Below, in pieces: positions 17,532-26,745 of a DNA stretch of 54,379 bases (position 1 is its first letter; each line of letters begins with the position of its first letter). This DNA is from CAZGSN01 sp964371655 (GTDB lineage: Bacteria; Desulfobacterota; Binatia; HRBIN30): NCBI GenBank assembly GCA_964371655.1, contig CAYJOD010000037.1, positions 1-54,379 of the forward strand, given 5' to 3'. Under the pieces are notes generated by a model. The model was given only the letters and a program-made list of their open reading frames with translations, searched no databases and was not told the DNA's origin. A program made the position numbers and the translations under genes.

Positions 17532-17753
17532 GAGAGTGTCGATAAATGCGAATGGAAAACAGGAAACGGGAAACCGGGAACCAAAAACTGGGCAATGCTT
17601 ATGCAGAAAGGCCAGTCTTCCATTTTCGGTTTCCGGTTTCCTGTTCTCCATTCTCCGAGCAACGGCCGGTCGCGGAGAAAATCGACAGTCTCAGAGAGAG
17701 AGGGAGGAAGGGAAGCTCCCCTCTCCCTCTGGAGAGTGTCGATTTTCTCCGGC
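17532..17753. repeat. GAGACTGTCGAT-family TIR element with GGAAAACAGG hairpin cargo, copy a
   Basis: Outer terminus GAGAGTGTCGATAAATGCG (17532) pairs with GGAGAAAATCGACAGTCTC (17674-17692). A further inverted terminus GAGAGTGTCGATTTTCTCC lies at about 17734-17752. Between the first two is a long hairpin (17550-17657): AATGGAAAACAGGAAACGGG left, TTTCCGGTTTCCTGTTCTCC right. The same hairpin with about ten differences recurs at 54272-54379. Confidence 0.8.
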
Positions 17754-17869
17754 GTAGCGGGTGCGCGAGTTTCGTGCCGCCTCGTAGGGCCGGCTGTGCC
17801 GGCCGTATTTTCCACCCGACTTGCCGTTGCCGATGCCCAGCAAGGTTTGGGGAAAAACGGTGCGAATTC

Positions 17870-17907
17870 GGGCAAGGGCAAGGGCAAGGGCAGGGGCAAG
17901 GGCAAGG
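17870..17907 (+). repeat. GGCAAG hexamer tandem repeat
   Basis: Six imperfect units of GGGCAA/GGGCAG in a row. Non-coding and likely slippage-prone. Confidence 0.85.
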
Positions 17908-18115
17908 ACGCCTCAAGAATGAATTGCCGTGCAAAGCCGGGTGAGGGTGCTTCGGCGCGATTTCGGGTGCTCCATTTCTTCTGCGGACCTGCAACTCACC
18001 ATACTCGTTCCAAATCACCAGCCGGCGTCGGTGCATGTCGTGTCTCTACGGTTGGCCCCATGTGGCCAGATCGGGGCTGGGGAGATTGCCATTCCCCAGC
18101 CCCTAGTCACGAAGA

Positions 18116-18152
18116 TACCCCACGAATCACCGCTCCCTCACGGTCGCGGCTC
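18116..18152 (-). repeat. 8-copy intergenic repeat, copy D
   Basis: CACGAATCACCGCTCCCTCA followed by CGGTCGCGGCTC, the reverse orientation, just 3' of the dodecin gene. Confidence 0.8.
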
Positions 18153-18220
18153 CGCGCTATCCTCAGCGATGTTCACGGGAGGTTGCCGAGATCGTCCCGG
18201 ATTCCCGCGGCAAGACGCTG

Positions 18221-18433
18221 TTACTTGCCTTCGTACTTGAAGGAGACCTTCACACGGGCGCGGTAAGCGCGCACCTTGCCGCCCTCAATTTGCAGGTCGA
18301 GTTGCGAAACCTCAGCGATGCGCAGGTCGCGCAGACTCTTGGAAGCGATCGCTACCGCTGCCGTCGCTGCCTTCTCCCAAGATTCGGTGCTGGTTCCGAC
18401 GAGCTCGATGACCTTGTAGACGCTCTCAGCCAT
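18221..18433 (-). CDS. Dodecin family flavin-binding protein
   Basis: 70 residues, the standard dodecin length. The pattern is diagnostic: an N-terminal VYKVIELVGTS strand, a helix with SWEKAATAAVAIASKSLRDL, the linker W-type region, then VSQLDLQIEGGKVRAYRARV and KVSFKYEG. Dodecins form hollow dodecamers that bind flavin or CoA and buffer free flavin in the cytoplasm. A strong AGGGAGAA site precedes ATG 18433. It is monocistronic between repeats. Confidence 0.92.
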   Translation of the reverse strand: MAESVYKVIELVGTSTESWEKAATAAVAIASKSLRDLRIAEVSQLDLQIEGGKVRAYRARVKVSFKYEGK

Positions 18434-18605
18434 GGTGTTCTCCCTTCGCCCGCCACTCTACTGCGCCCTGCCGGAGAGGCTCAAGTACCCATGAAACAAG
18501 ACTGGAATCGCAGGAGGCTGCGGGCTGCGGGCGGCGGACTTCAGGAGCTCACCAATGAGCATTTCTCGCCACGCTTCGGCGAGGTGTCTCAAGACCCATC
18601 GAAGC

Positions 18606-18680
18606 GGGCGCGCAGCCGCGCGCCCCTACGGGACACGGCCTTGCTCGAGTTCTCTCGTAGGGGCGCGCGGCGGCGCGCCC
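18606..18680. repeat. GC-rich hairpin repeat
   Basis: GGGCGCGCAGCCGCGCGCCC with CTACGGGACAC on the left pairs with the right arm CTCTCGTAGGGGCGCGCGGC...GCGCGCCC. Lies in the 562-base gap 18434-18995, which holds no gene apart from this hairpin and repeat copy E. Confidence 0.75.
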
Positions 18681-18832
18681 TGCTGGTTGTCAGACAACCT
18701 CTGGCGGTTTCGGAGCGAGCGCGGCTACGCTCCTTGCGCAATCCGCGTTGTCAGGGCAGCAATCGTAGCCGCCGTCGCCAGACGGTGGCCGTCGGGTGGG
18801 TTGGCCCATCTCAGCAGCAGCGTGTGGGGTGT

Positions 18833-18867
18833 CCCACGAATCACCGCTCCCTTACGGTCGCGGCTCT
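18833..18867 (-). repeat. 8-copy intergenic repeat, copy E
   Basis: CCCACGAATCACCGCTCCCT then TACGGTCGCGGCTC. It lies about 130 bases upstream of the acyl-CoA ligase start. Confidence 0.8.
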
Positions 18868-18995
18868 GCGATAGCCTCATGATGTTGCCCGGCTCATTGA
18901 TCGCGACGCACGGTTGTGATCGCCCTACGGTTCCTGGTAATTTCCTTCGCGCGGTGCGTCTGAGCGCGCGCCAAATCTGACTTCACGGTGGAACC

Positions 18996-20624
18996 ATGGA
19001 ATTCAACGTCGCCGATCTGATCGAAGCTGCCACTGACCGCGTACCGGATCGCGAGATCCTCGTGTGCGCACCGGAGCGCCGCACCTATGCGCAACTCGAA
19101 GAGCGCGCCAATCGCCTCGCCCACTACTATCTATCGCTGGGGCTCGGGCGCGGCGATCACATCGGCGTGTACGGCTTCAATAGTCTGGCTTGGGTGGAAG
19201 CGGCGCTGGCGGCGTACAAGATCCGCGCCGTGCCGATCAACGTGAACTACCGCTACGTCGAAGACGAGCTGCGCTACCTCGCCGACAACGGCGACTTCGT
19301 TGCCGTCGTGCACGACGCCCAATTCGCACCGCGCCTGGCCAATGTTCGTGACCAGCTGCCCAAGCTCAAACACTTCATCGCCATCGACGACGGCAGCGGT
19401 GCCGACTGCTCGGCAGTTGGTTCGGTCCGCTTCGATGCGGCGCTGGCGGCGGGCTCGCCGGCACGCGACTTCGAGCCGCGCTCCGGCGACGACATCTACG
19501 TGCTCTACACGGGCGGCACCACGGGTATGCCCAAGGGAGTCGTCTGGCGCCAGCACGACGTCGTCTTCACCCTCGGCGGCGGCATCGATCCGATGAGCAA
19601 GGAACCGGCCGAGAGCCCGGCAACCCTCACCAACAAGATCTCCGACTACTACCAGGTCATCGCGCCGCTGGCGCCGCTGATGCACGGCGCGGCGCAATGG
19701 TCGGTGTGGAGCTCGCTGTTCAACGGCACCAAGGTGATACTGTGGTCGGGTAGCTTCGATCCACACAAGATCTGGCGCATGGTGCAGGACGAGCGCGTCA
19801 TCACGATCTCGCTCACCGGCGATGCGATGGCGCGGCCCCTGATCGAAGCGCTCGACGCTCCCGGCGCGAGCTACGACCTGTCGTCGCTGATGGTGATCGT
19901 TAGCACCGCGGCGATCTTTTCTCCGTCGGTGAAGATGCAGTACCTCGAGCGCTTCCCCAACATCATGCTCATGGATGCCACCGGTGCCTCCGAGCAGGGC
20001 CTCACCGGCATGACCATGATCTCGCGCGAAAACGTCAACGACAGCAACGCCGGCGGCAGCGGCTTGTGCATCAATCCCGGTCGCGACGTCACCGTCTTCG
20101 ACGAGCACATGCATCGCGTCGAGCCCGGTTCGGGGGTCGTCGGTAAGCTCGCACGCGGCGGCAATGTACCGCAGGGCTACTACAAGGACCCGGAGAAGTC
20201 GGCCGCCACGTTTATCGAAGCCGAGGGTCAGCGCTGGTCGTTGCCCGGCGACTCAGCCACGATCGAAGCCGATGGCCGCATTCGAATCCTCGGCCGCGGT
20301 TCGGTCAGCATCAACTCGGGCGGTGAGAAGATCTTTCCCGAGGAAGTCGAAAGCGCGCTCAAGTCGCACCCGGCGATCTTCGACGCCCTCGTCGTCGGCG
20401 TGCCCGACGAACGTTGGGGCCAGCGCGTTGCGGCGGTTATCCAGACGCGTACGAATGATCTTCCAACCCTCGCCGAGCTAACCACGCACTGCCGCACCAA
20501 GATCGCTGGGTATAAGGTCCCGCGTGAGCTACACCGGGTTGATGAAATCCGCCGCTCCCCGAGCGGAAAGCCAGACTACCCGTGGGCGCAACAACTCGCC
20601 CGTACGGGGAAGCACCGGCTCTGA
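18996..20624 (+). CDS. AMP-forming acyl-CoA synthetase
   Basis: 542 residues of the ANL superfamily. The AMP-binding P-loop YTGGTTGMPKGV is near residues 171-182, with an acyl-site segment MHGAAQWSVWSSLFNGTKV, an A5-type motif DATGASEQGLTGM, and A8/A10 motifs GRIRILGRGSVSINSGGEKIFPEEVE and the C-terminal SGKPDYPWA containing the catalytic lysine. It activates a carboxylic acid with ATP to acyl-AMP then acyl-CoA. The VVWRQHDV stretch after the P-loop recalls mycobacterial FadD17/FadD19-type enzymes for branched or sterol side-chain acids, but the substrate is not determined. ATG start; weak GGTGG upstream. Confidence 0.88.
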   Translation: MEFNVADLIEAATDRVPDREILVCAPERRTYAQLEERANRLAHYYLSLGLGRGDHIGVYGFNSLAWVEAALAAYKIRAVPINVNYRYVEDELRYLADNGDFVAVVHDAQFAPRLANVRDQLPKLKHFIAIDDGSGADCSAVGSVRFDAALAAGSPARDFEPRSGDDIYVLYTGGTTGMPKGVVWRQHDVVFTLGGGIDPMSKEPAESPATLTNKISDYYQVIAPLAPLMHGAAQWSVWSSLFNGTKVILWSGSFDPHKIWRMVQDERVITISLTGDAMARPLIEALDAPGASYDLSSLMVIVSTAAIFSPSVKMQYLERFPNIMLMDATGASEQGLTGMTMISRENVNDSNAGGSGLCINPGRDVTVFDEHMHRVEPGSGVVGKLARGGNVPQGYYKDPEKSAATFIEAEGQRWSLPGDSATIEADGRIRILGRGSVSINSGGEKIFPEEVESALKSHPAIFDALVVGVPDERWGQRVAAVIQTRTNDLPTLAELTTHCRTKIAGYKVPRELHRVDEIRRSPSGKPDYPWAQQLARTGKHRL

Positions 20625-20682
20625 GCCGCTGAAGGCCCGAATCTTGTCGGCGCGCGAGGATTTCCAAGTTGGGGCTTCAAGG

Positions 20683-20990
20683 CCAGCTCCCCGCATTACT
20701 TGCGGGAGAGGGTCAGGGTGAGGGAACCGAGGCGGCGCGGATGGGTGGAGCAAGCGCTTGGAAAAATATGATCCCTCACCCCCACCCTCTGAGACTGTCG
20801 ATAAACTCGCAACCGTGCTTCGAGACGGCCCCAGAAGATGGGGCCTCCTCAGCACGAACGGAAAAAAGATCAATGAAAGCAAGTCAAGCTCCGTTCGCCC
20901 TGAGGAGCCGCCCTCTCTTGGCGGCGTCTCGAAGGGCAGGCTCGCGAGAAAATCGACAGTCTCCTCTCCCGCGGGTCATGCGGGAGAGGG
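20683..20990. repeat. Nested inverted-repeat composite (three layers)
   Basis: Outer layer: CCCGCATTACTTGCGGGAGA with GGGTCAGGGTGAGGG on the left and CTCTCCCGCGGGTCATGCGG on the right. Middle layer: TIRs GAGACTGTCGATAAACTCGC (20791-20810) and GCGAGAAAATCGACAGTCTC (20944-20963), near-perfect complements. Inner layer: the CGAGACGG...CCTCAGC / CCCTGAGGAGCCGCCC...TCTCGAAGGGC inverted pair also found at 1788-1910 and 46945-47060. Confidence 0.8.
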
Positions 20991-21015
20991 AGTGCTTGCA
21001 AATAGCAGCGCTGCT

Positions 21016-22110
21016 GTGGTTGCGGGCAAGCGCACGCGCCGTCGGCGGCGGAGAGGATTGATCGGCATCGTTATGCTCGCTTGGGTCAGCTCGCTCCTGT
21101 CGGCCTGCGCCCCGCCGGCCAATCCGTGGACGCCACCGGCACAGCTCGAGGCGTCGTCGTTGTATGCACGCCATCGCAGCGAGGACTCCTTCTTCAATCC
21201 GTGGGCACCGTTTTCGTGGAGCGCGACGAATCTTCTGCGCTGGTATCTGGGAACCAACGCCTACGACAAGAGTCGGCCGATTCAGGTTCCGGTGGTTGCC
21301 AACGACGGATCGACTCTCGCTGGCGTCGAACGTTCCGCCACGGTGACCTGGGTCGGCCACGCGACCTTTGCGGTTCATGATGAAGCGGACGTCTTCCTGA
21401 CCGATCCTCATTTCGGCGAGCGCGCCGTGGTTCCCAAGCGCAAGGTGCCGCCGGGTGTGCCGCTGGCGTCGATCCCGTCGCATGCGTTCGCCGTTATCTC
21501 GCATAGCCATTACGATCACCTCGACGCGTACACGGTCGACGCCTTGCCGGATTCCGTCGAGTGGTACGTGCCGCTTGGTCTCGGCTCTTGGTTCCGCGAG
21601 CGCGGGCGCAAGGCCATCGAGCTCGACTGGTGGCAGAGTGCGCAACGCGGCCGCTGGACGATCACCTGCGTGCCGTCGCAGCATTGGTCGCGGCGTTTGG
21701 GACAAGACACCAACCAGACGCTGTGGTGCGCATGGCTGATCGATTCGGGTCTGCGCAAGTATTACTTCGCCGGCGACAGCGGCTACTTTCACGGCTTCAC
21801 CGAAGTCGGGACACGCTTCCCGGCCATCGATGTCGCCATGCTGCCGATCGGCGCCTACGAGCCGCGGTGGCTCATGCGCTACCAACACATGGATCCAAGC
21901 GAGGCCTATCAAGCGTTTCAGGATCTGGGAGCACGCTACATGTTGCCCATGCACTGGGGCACCTTCGATCTCACCGACGAACCGGTCGATGAGCCGCCGA
22001 AGGTTTTGGCCGAAGCCGTGCGCGACGCCAGCGGCGACGCAAGCCGGGTGCACGTGATGGCGATTGGAGAGACGTGGCACGTACCGGAGAGACAAGGGGC
22101 TGGAGGGTAG
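21016..22110 (+). CDS. NAPE-PLD-like metallo-beta-lactamase fold lipoprotein
   Basis: About 364 residues. GTG 21016 is chosen because it gives an Arg-rich n-region (KRTRRRRRRG), a hydrophobic stretch and a lipobox (SLLSAC); an internal ATG at 21073 is the alternative. The MBL domain shows TWVGHATFAV, the metal motif SHSHYDHLD, PLGLGSWFRERG, VPSQHWSRR, FAGDSGYF and PMHWGTFDL, the pattern of N-acyl-phosphatidylethanolamine phospholipase D and UlaG-like proteins. It would hydrolyse a phosphodiester of a membrane lipid at the cell envelope, using two zincs. The reading frame upstream of this start runs through the repeat composite. Confident in family, not in substrate. Confidence 0.8.
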   Translation: MVAGKRTRRRRRRGLIGIVMLAWVSSLLSACAPPANPWTPPAQLEASSLYARHRSEDSFFNPWAPFSWSATNLLRWYLGTNAYDKSRPIQVPVVANDGSTLAGVERSATVTWVGHATFAVHDEADVFLTDPHFGERAVVPKRKVPPGVPLASIPSHAFAVISHSHYDHLDAYTVDALPDSVEWYVPLGLGSWFRERGRKAIELDWWQSAQRGRWTITCVPSQHWSRRLGQDTNQTLWCAWLIDSGLRKYYFAGDSGYFHGFTEVGTRFPAIDVAMLPIGAYEPRWLMRYQHMDPSEAYQAFQDLGARYMLPMHWGTFDLTDEPVDEPPKVLAEAVRDASGDASRVHVMAIGETWHVPERQGAGG

Positions 22111-22138
22111 GGCCTGCTCAACGGTGCGGGTCAGCACA

Positions 22139-22173
22139 GAGCCGCGACCGTGAGGGAGCGGTGATCCATGGGG
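22139..22173 (+). repeat. 8-copy intergenic repeat, copy F
   Basis: GAGCCGCGACCGTGAGGGAG then CGGTGATCCATGGGG, between the MBL lipoprotein and the hydrolase gene. Confidence 0.8.
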
Positions 22174-22241
22174 TATCGCGAGACGGTCAACGGTCAACAG
22201 TCGACTGTAAACCGCTAACCGCAACGCACGGAGGTAATTCG

Positions 22242-23768
22242 ATGGCAGGCAGGCTCGATGAATTGCAGTATCGCTTTGCGGTTGTGGGTACGCTTCTCCT
22301 CTTGTTGCTGAGCACGGTCGCCGGATGTGGCGACAACGACCCGGCGCGGCCCACCTCGATGCGTGGTGCCAACGTCGCCAGCCCTGCGCTCGAAGGCCCC
22401 GTCAGCGGCGGCGAGGGGAAGCCGTTCATTGCCTCGACGGTCTTCGATCTCGCTCAGGTTGGGTACTCCGAAGCGGAGTATTTCATCTCGGGAACCGCAA
22501 CCGCCTTTAGCAGCGCGGCTGCCCTATCCATCGATGGCACGTGGACGGTGGTGCCCGCCGGCAGCGCGGCCTACAAGACCCGCGTCCTCGTGTATCGCCC
22601 GACCGATCCGAGCAAGTTCAACGGGACGGTCGTGGTCGAGTGGCTCAACGTCAGCGGTGGTCTCGATGCCGCCGCCGACTGGCTGATGGGTCACGTCGAG
22701 CTCATCCGCGGCGGCTACGCGTGGGTGGGCGTCTCGGCGCAGTATGTGGGGGTAGAAGGGGGCGACTCCCTGCTTGGCCTGTCGCTGCAGCCGCTCAAGA
22801 CGACCGACCCGGCGCGCTACGGCTCGCTCGTGCATCCCGGCGACAGTTTTTCCTACGACATCTTCTCGCAAGCGGCGCAGGCGGTGCGGCAACCGACCAC
22901 GATCAATCCGCTCGCCGGTTTGAAGGTCGAAGCCGTCCTTGCCGCGGGCGAGTCGCAGTCGGCCTTTCGGCTGGTGACCTACATCAATGCCGTGCATCCG
23001 CTGGCTCGGATTTTCGACGGCTTCCTCGTGCATAGTCGCGGCGGTGGCGGCCTCAACGCCGCTCTCTCCGAGGCCCCGTTACCGGCAATCGCGGCTCCCG
23101 CCGAGACGCGGATCCGTAGCGATCTGGATGTGCCGGTGCTGACCTTTGAGACCGAAAGCGATCTCACGACCCTGCAGTTCCTCAGCGCGCGACAGCCGGA
23201 CAGCGAACGCTTCCGGCTATGGGAAGTGGCCGGCACGTCGCACGCCGACGCCTACACTGTCGCCATCGGTAGCACCGACCTCGGCAACTCACCCGATGCC
23301 GCGCGCCTGGTGATCACCTCGCAGCCGATACCCCGGCTCACGTGCTCGGCGCCGATCAACTCCGGACCCCATCACTATGTCCTCAACGCCGCCATCGCCG
23401 CCTTGAACGAATGGGTACGGCGTGGCACCCCACCGCCGCAGGCGCCGCGTCTCGATGTGAACCCTGGACCTCCGATTGCCTTCGTTCGTGACGAAAACGG
23501 CAACGCGCGCGGCGGCATTCGCACGCCGTTTGTCGACGTCCCGATCGCGACGTTTCTTGGCGAAGGGCGTGGGTCGATCACTTGTCTTCTCTTCGGTCGC
23601 ACGCTGCCGTTCAATCAAGCCAAGCTGGCGGCGCTCTATCCAACCCACGCCACCTACGTCGACGCCTTCGACGCCGCCACCGAGCAAGCCGTCAGCGCCG
23701 GGTTCATTCTGCGACCCGACGCCGATCTCATGAAGATCGCTGCGGCGACATCGGATATCGGCGGATAA
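22242..23768 (+). CDS. Alpha/beta hydrolase domain lipoprotein (Abhydrolase_10-like)
   Basis: 508 residues from ATG 22242 with GGAGGT upstream. A hydrophobic signal ends in a lipobox (STVAGC). The body resembles the Abhydrolase_10 domain family: FNGTVVVEWLNVSGG early, YAWVGVSAQYVGVEGG, a nucleophile-elbow-like AAGESQSAFRL (Ser near residue 240), VPVLTFETESDL and WEVAGTSHADAY, giving plausible Ser, Asp/Glu and His triad members. The elbow GESQS departs from the usual GxSxG at the last position. Likely an exported esterase or lyase of unknown substrate. It follows the MBL lipoprotein on the same strand after 131 bases including a repeat. Confidence 0.75.
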   Translation: MAGRLDELQYRFAVVGTLLLLLLSTVAGCGDNDPARPTSMRGANVASPALEGPVSGGEGKPFIASTVFDLAQVGYSEAEYFISGTATAFSSAAALSIDGTWTVVPAGSAAYKTRVLVYRPTDPSKFNGTVVVEWLNVSGGLDAAADWLMGHVELIRGGYAWVGVSAQYVGVEGGDSLLGLSLQPLKTTDPARYGSLVHPGDSFSYDIFSQAAQAVRQPTTINPLAGLKVEAVLAAGESQSAFRLVTYINAVHPLARIFDGFLVHSRGGGGLNAALSEAPLPAIAAPAETRIRSDLDVPVLTFETESDLTTLQFLSARQPDSERFRLWEVAGTSHADAYTVAIGSTDLGNSPDAARLVITSQPIPRLTCSAPINSGPHHYVLNAAIAALNEWVRRGTPPPQAPRLDVNPGPPIAFVRDENGNARGGIRTPFVDVPIATFLGEGRGSITCLLFGRTLPFNQAKLAALYPTHATYVDAFDAATEQAVSAGFILRPDADLMKIAAATSDIGG

Positions 23769-23869
23769 CGACGGCAATCGTTCTCGCAACACCGCTCGCT
23801 TCGCTGTGGCGATGGGGACAGAGCCTCTGATCCGCTACGGTTTCTACCAACATGGTGTAACAGGGCGAG

Positions 23870-23989
23870 GCATCTACGGAAGCTTTCACCCGCTGCCCGC
23901 TTGCTTACGCGCGCGGCTCTGACCTGGCAAAAGTCTCCGGATCTCGACCTGAGCCGCGACCGTTAGGGAACGGTGATTCGTGGGATCTC
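23870..23989 (+). repeat. 120-bp dispersed repeat (copy G)
   Basis: Second long copy of the repeat at 3284-3403: GCATCTACGGAAGC, CCGCTTGCTTACGCGCGCGG, then GCGACCGTTAGGGAACGGTG and GGGATCTC. It lies in the 252-base convergent gap 23769-24020. Confidence 0.8.
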
Positions 23990-24020
23990 GATTGGGTTAT
24001 GGGTGAAGCCCGCGCGCCGA

Positions 24021-24449
24021 CTACTTGCGCGCATACCGCAACGGCTTGGCGATTCCCGTCGCATAGATCAGGAGGTTCGGGCCATCCAAGGTGATGCGTT
24101 CCGCTGTCTCCAGCGCCTTGAGGTATCGTGCTTCTTGTTTGATGGCCGGGGGCCGGCAGAGGCGGCGCGTGAGCGCCAGTCGGCCGATGTGAATCAGCCC
24201 GCCATCGATCTCGACCGTACCGACGAAGCGATTGCACGACGCCTTGCCGGCAAGGCGTCCGGGCTCCGGGAACGTCAGCGTCGCTTCGACACGATCGAGG
24301 ACGGCGACACCGCCGAGGTCTTCGAGCCTCCAGCGCGAGCCGAGCAGCTGGTCTCCCAGGCTTGGGGCGATCGCCGTATCCTGGCTCGTCGATCGTGCCG
24401 CGCAAGCGGCGAGAGCAACGGAAAGAATGCAGACGAGAGCGAGCTTCAT
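24021..24449 (-). CDS. META domain (HslJ-like) lipoprotein
   Basis: 142 residues from ATG 24449, preceded by GGAGG. A lipoprotein signal ends in LAAC. The mature part shows the META/HslJ pattern: LLGSRWRLEDLGG, LTFPEPGRLAGKASCNRFVG, LTRRLCRPP, EARYLKALETAERI and a final LLIYATG. META domains are small beta-rich envelope proteins linked in E. coli to heat and novobiocin resistance; the biochemical role is unknown. The two cysteines (CNRF and LCRP) are where the family keeps them. Confidence 0.82.
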   Translation of the reverse strand: MKLALVCILSVALAACAARSTSQDTAIAPSLGDQLLGSRWRLEDLGGVAVLDRVEATLTFPEPGRLAGKASCNRFVGTVEIDGGLIHIGRLALTRRLCRPPAIKQEARYLKALETAERITLDGPNLLIYATGIAKPLRYARK

Positions 24450-24522
24450 GACGACACCTCCAATCGCAGCCAGACCGCCACTACGCCACATTTTCAGCAA
24501 TGATCAAGAGTGGTGATCAAGC

Positions 24523-24602
24523 CCCCTCAGCCTAGGCCTGCGCCTCGCCTATGCGTTTCTGACGCTGAGGCTTGGGCACAGGCAGAGGCAGAGGCTCAGG
24601 GG
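24523..24602. repeat. Inverted repeat between the META lipoprotein and surface-protein genes
   Basis: CCCCTCAGCCTAGGCCTGCG left and GGCAGAGGCAGAGGCTCAGG right form a long imperfect hairpin that ends 8 bases before the stop of the gene at 24610; it may also serve as a terminator. Confidence 0.55.
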
Positions 24603-24609
24603 CAGCTCG

Positions 24610-26745
24610 TTACTGGCCGCACAGGTGCAGCTCGGTAATCGTGTCGAGGCCGCCCGTGAATTGGTCGAGGGCGGGAAGGACGAGAGCCACACAGCCGGGC
24701 GCGCTCGGGCTCGTCCAGTTCGGGCACGAGAAGCTCTCGCCTTGTGTTTCGAAGCCAAAAGTATTGCTCTGCATGTTGTCGGCATCGAGGATGGTTGCAC
24801 CGCTGTGAGCGCTGGTGAAAGGCAAGAACGTCGTCACCCCCGCGCCTTCGTCGCCGCAGGGCGGCGCGCTTTCGACGGTGAGGGAGAACATCAGGCCGGG
24901 CCCGGAAAAGCGCAGCGCTCCGGCCCCGGAATTTCCCGTCTGCAACGGTTCGGTGAGCGGACCGTTGCAGACGCGGAAGTGCGCACCGGGGACACCGCAA
25001 ACGCCATCGGCGCTGAGCTCGGTGGTGTCGCAATCGCCGTCGGCACGGCAGCCATTCCCGGATTGCGCTGGCGGCTGCGTGCAACTTGCTTCGTCGAGTC
25101 CGCAGACACCATCCGCGGCGTTGAGAAAGGTGTCGCATTCCGTATGCGTCCGACAGGTTTCGTCGACTCGACCTTCCGCGCACAGCCGATGTGAGCCTTC
25201 GACGCGACCGTTGGCGTTGAGACAGTCATTCGAGGTTATGCCTCCAGCCTCCACCATGCCGATATTGTGATCGATCGCGAAGGACTTGGTGAAGTCAGAG
25301 CCGCCATCACAATCGACGACACCGGCGGCGGTGGCTGGGACCTGTGGTTTCAAGCAGACGATGAAGTTGCTGGTGACGGTGACGAACAGGTAATCCGAAG
25401 CCGCGGTCACATCGAACGAGGCAAGCCCGGTGGCCGGGTCGGGAATACCGGCGCTGAAGTCGAGAAAGCCGGGATCGACGCTCTGGTTGTTCACCTGCCC
25501 CTGGAAGAAACCGAACGGGTAGACGGTTCCATTGCTCAGCCGCACGGTCCACGTGCTCAACGCCGAATTGATCACAAAATGACGTACGCCCAACGGTGGC
25601 GGCGTTGGACTCGGGGTCGGCGTGCGCGTTCGCGTCTGAGTCGGCGTTGCCGTCGGTGTAGGCGTGTTGGTTACCGTGAGCGTGGCTGTCGGCGTACGTG
25701 TCGGCGTGGGTGTCGGCGTCGACGTCGGTGACGACGTGCGCGTGACCGTTGGCGTGCGCGTCGGGGTGTTGGTCGACGTCTGAGTCGGTGTCGATGTTGG
25801 CGTCGTGCTGGGCGAGCGCGTTGGGGTAAGAGTTGCCGTATTCGTTGGTGTCAGGCTCGGTGTCGCGGTTGGCGTCGACGTCGGCGATGGCGTGCTGGTG
25901 CGCGTGTTGGTTGCGGTCGACGACGGTGTGAGGGTGGGAGTCGAGGTTGCCGAGCGCGTCGGTGTTCTGGTGGGCGATGCCGTCGCTGTCGGCGAAGAAG
26001 TCTGGGTAGCCGTGGTGGTTGCGGTGGCGGTGGATGTGGCGGTTGCCGTTTGCGTCGGCGTCGTTGTGATCGTCACCGTCGCCGTGCGCGTCGGAGTTGG
26101 GGTCCGAGTTGGCGAAGCCGATGCCGTGCCCGTAAGCGTTCGCATCGGTGTCGCACTTGCGGTTGCGGTGGGCGTCGAGCTCGGCGTCGCGGTGATGGTG
26201 TAGGTTCTGGTCGGAGTGCCGGTCGACGTCGCCGTCGCCGAGACGGTGGCGCTCGCACTGACTGACGGGGTTGGCGTGACACTGGCCGTGAGCGTGGCGG
26301 AACCCGTGACCGTGGGAGTCGCGCTGGCGCTGGGGGTTCCCGACGCCGACGCGGTCGTCGTTACCGACGGCGATGCCGAGGGGCTTGCCGTCGCGCTCGT
26401 CGACGGCGTCTCCGTCATTGATGCCGTCAGGGTTGCGGTCGCGGTGGCCGAGTCCGTTGGTGTTGGTGTTGGAGTTGGAGTCGGAGTCGGAGTCGAAGCC
26501 GTGCCGAGTGCGCGTAGAACTGCGGTGAGATCCGCCGCCGTGACCGAATCGTCGCCGTTGGCATCGACGCGCGCACATGTGGCGCCGGACTCGAACAGCG
26601 CGGTGGCCACCGCGACAACGTCCAGCGCGTCGACGCGGCCATCGCAATTGGCATCGCCGCCTTGCGTCGCGGCTTCGCCGCCGCTGGGCGCGCTACATAG
26701 GCACAGCACCAGCACGCAGACGAGCAAACGCGGCAGACCAAGCAT
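24610..26745 (-). CDS. Large surface protein: EF-hand pair, ~300-residue Thr/Pro linker, Cys-rich C-domain
   Basis: 711 residues. Signal peptide (LPRLLVCVLVLCLCSAPSG), then a dockerin-like pair of calcium loops (DANCDGRVDALD and DANGDDSVTAAD), then residues 85-385 almost entirely Thr, Pro, Ser and Ala with occasional Arg and Val (TPTPTPTPT, TPTRTPT), a rigid probably O-glycosylated or extended stalk. Residues 386-711 form a cysteine-rich domain (FIVCLK, DCDGGSD, DHNIG, CRTHTECDT, DGVCG, VCNGP, PCGDEG, FSC.NW, LHLCG) homologous along its full length to the neighbour at 27058, so the pair arose by duplication. The C-domain includes repeated CxxDxDCD-type units seen in myxobacterial and Binatota surface proteins. 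Function unknown; cell-surface display or adhesion is inference. Confidence 0.75.
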   Translation of the reverse strand: MLGLPRLLVCVLVLCLCSAPSGGEAATQGGDANCDGRVDALDVVAVATALFESGATCARVDANGDDSVTAADLTAVLRALGTASTPTPTPTPTPTPTDSATATATLTASMTETPSTSATASPSASPSVTTTASASGTPSASATPTVTGSATLTASVTPTPSVSASATVSATATSTGTPTRTYTITATPSSTPTATASATPMRTLTGTASASPTRTPTPTRTATVTITTTPTQTATATSTATATTTATQTSSPTATASPTRTPTRSATSTPTLTPSSTATNTRTSTPSPTSTPTATPSLTPTNTATLTPTRSPSTTPTSTPTQTSTNTPTRTPTVTRTSSPTSTPTPTPTRTPTATLTVTNTPTPTATPTQTRTRTPTPSPTPPPLGVRHFVINSALSTWTVRLSNGTVYPFGFFQGQVNNQSVDPGFLDFSAGIPDPATGLASFDVTAASDYLFVTVTSNFIVCLKPQVPATAAGVVDCDGGSDFTKSFAIDHNIGMVEAGGITSNDCLNANGRVEGSHRLCAEGRVDETCRTHTECDTFLNAADGVCGLDEASCTQPPAQSGNGCRADGDCDTTELSADGVCGVPGAHFRVCNGPLTEPLQTGNSGAGALRFSGPGLMFSLTVESAPPCGDEGAGVTTFLPFTSAHSGATILDADNMQSNTFGFETQGESFSCPNWTSPSAPGCVALVLPALDQFTGGLDTITELHLCGQ
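25591..26493 (-). repeat. Degenerate Thr-Pro coding repeat
   Basis: DNA for residues 85-385 of the surface protein. Short ACN-CCN type codons repeat in imperfect units with varied third positions. The complementary strand gives long Val/Gly-rich frames that are not genes. Confidence 0.85.

Larger units (their letters stand above)
17396..18220. other. Repeat-rich intergenic region (825 bases)
   Basis: Contains the GAGACTGTCGAT-type composite (17532-17753), a GGCAAG tandem (17870-17907), a small GC hairpin (about 18075-18103, CGGGGCTGGGGA...TCCCCAGCCCC) and repeat copy D. No credible gene: the open frames here run through the repeats in several registers. Confidence 0.6.

Noticed and set aside
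17599..18036. A 145-codon minus-strand frame in the repeat region
   Set aside because: It runs through the GGCAAG tandem and hairpin arms in several registers; no credible start or family match.
25805..26203. Long Val/Gly-rich plus-strand reading frames opposite the Thr/Pro stalk
   Set aside because: They are the complement of Thr-Pro codons; composition is the mirror of the stalk and there is no ribosome site or family similarity.
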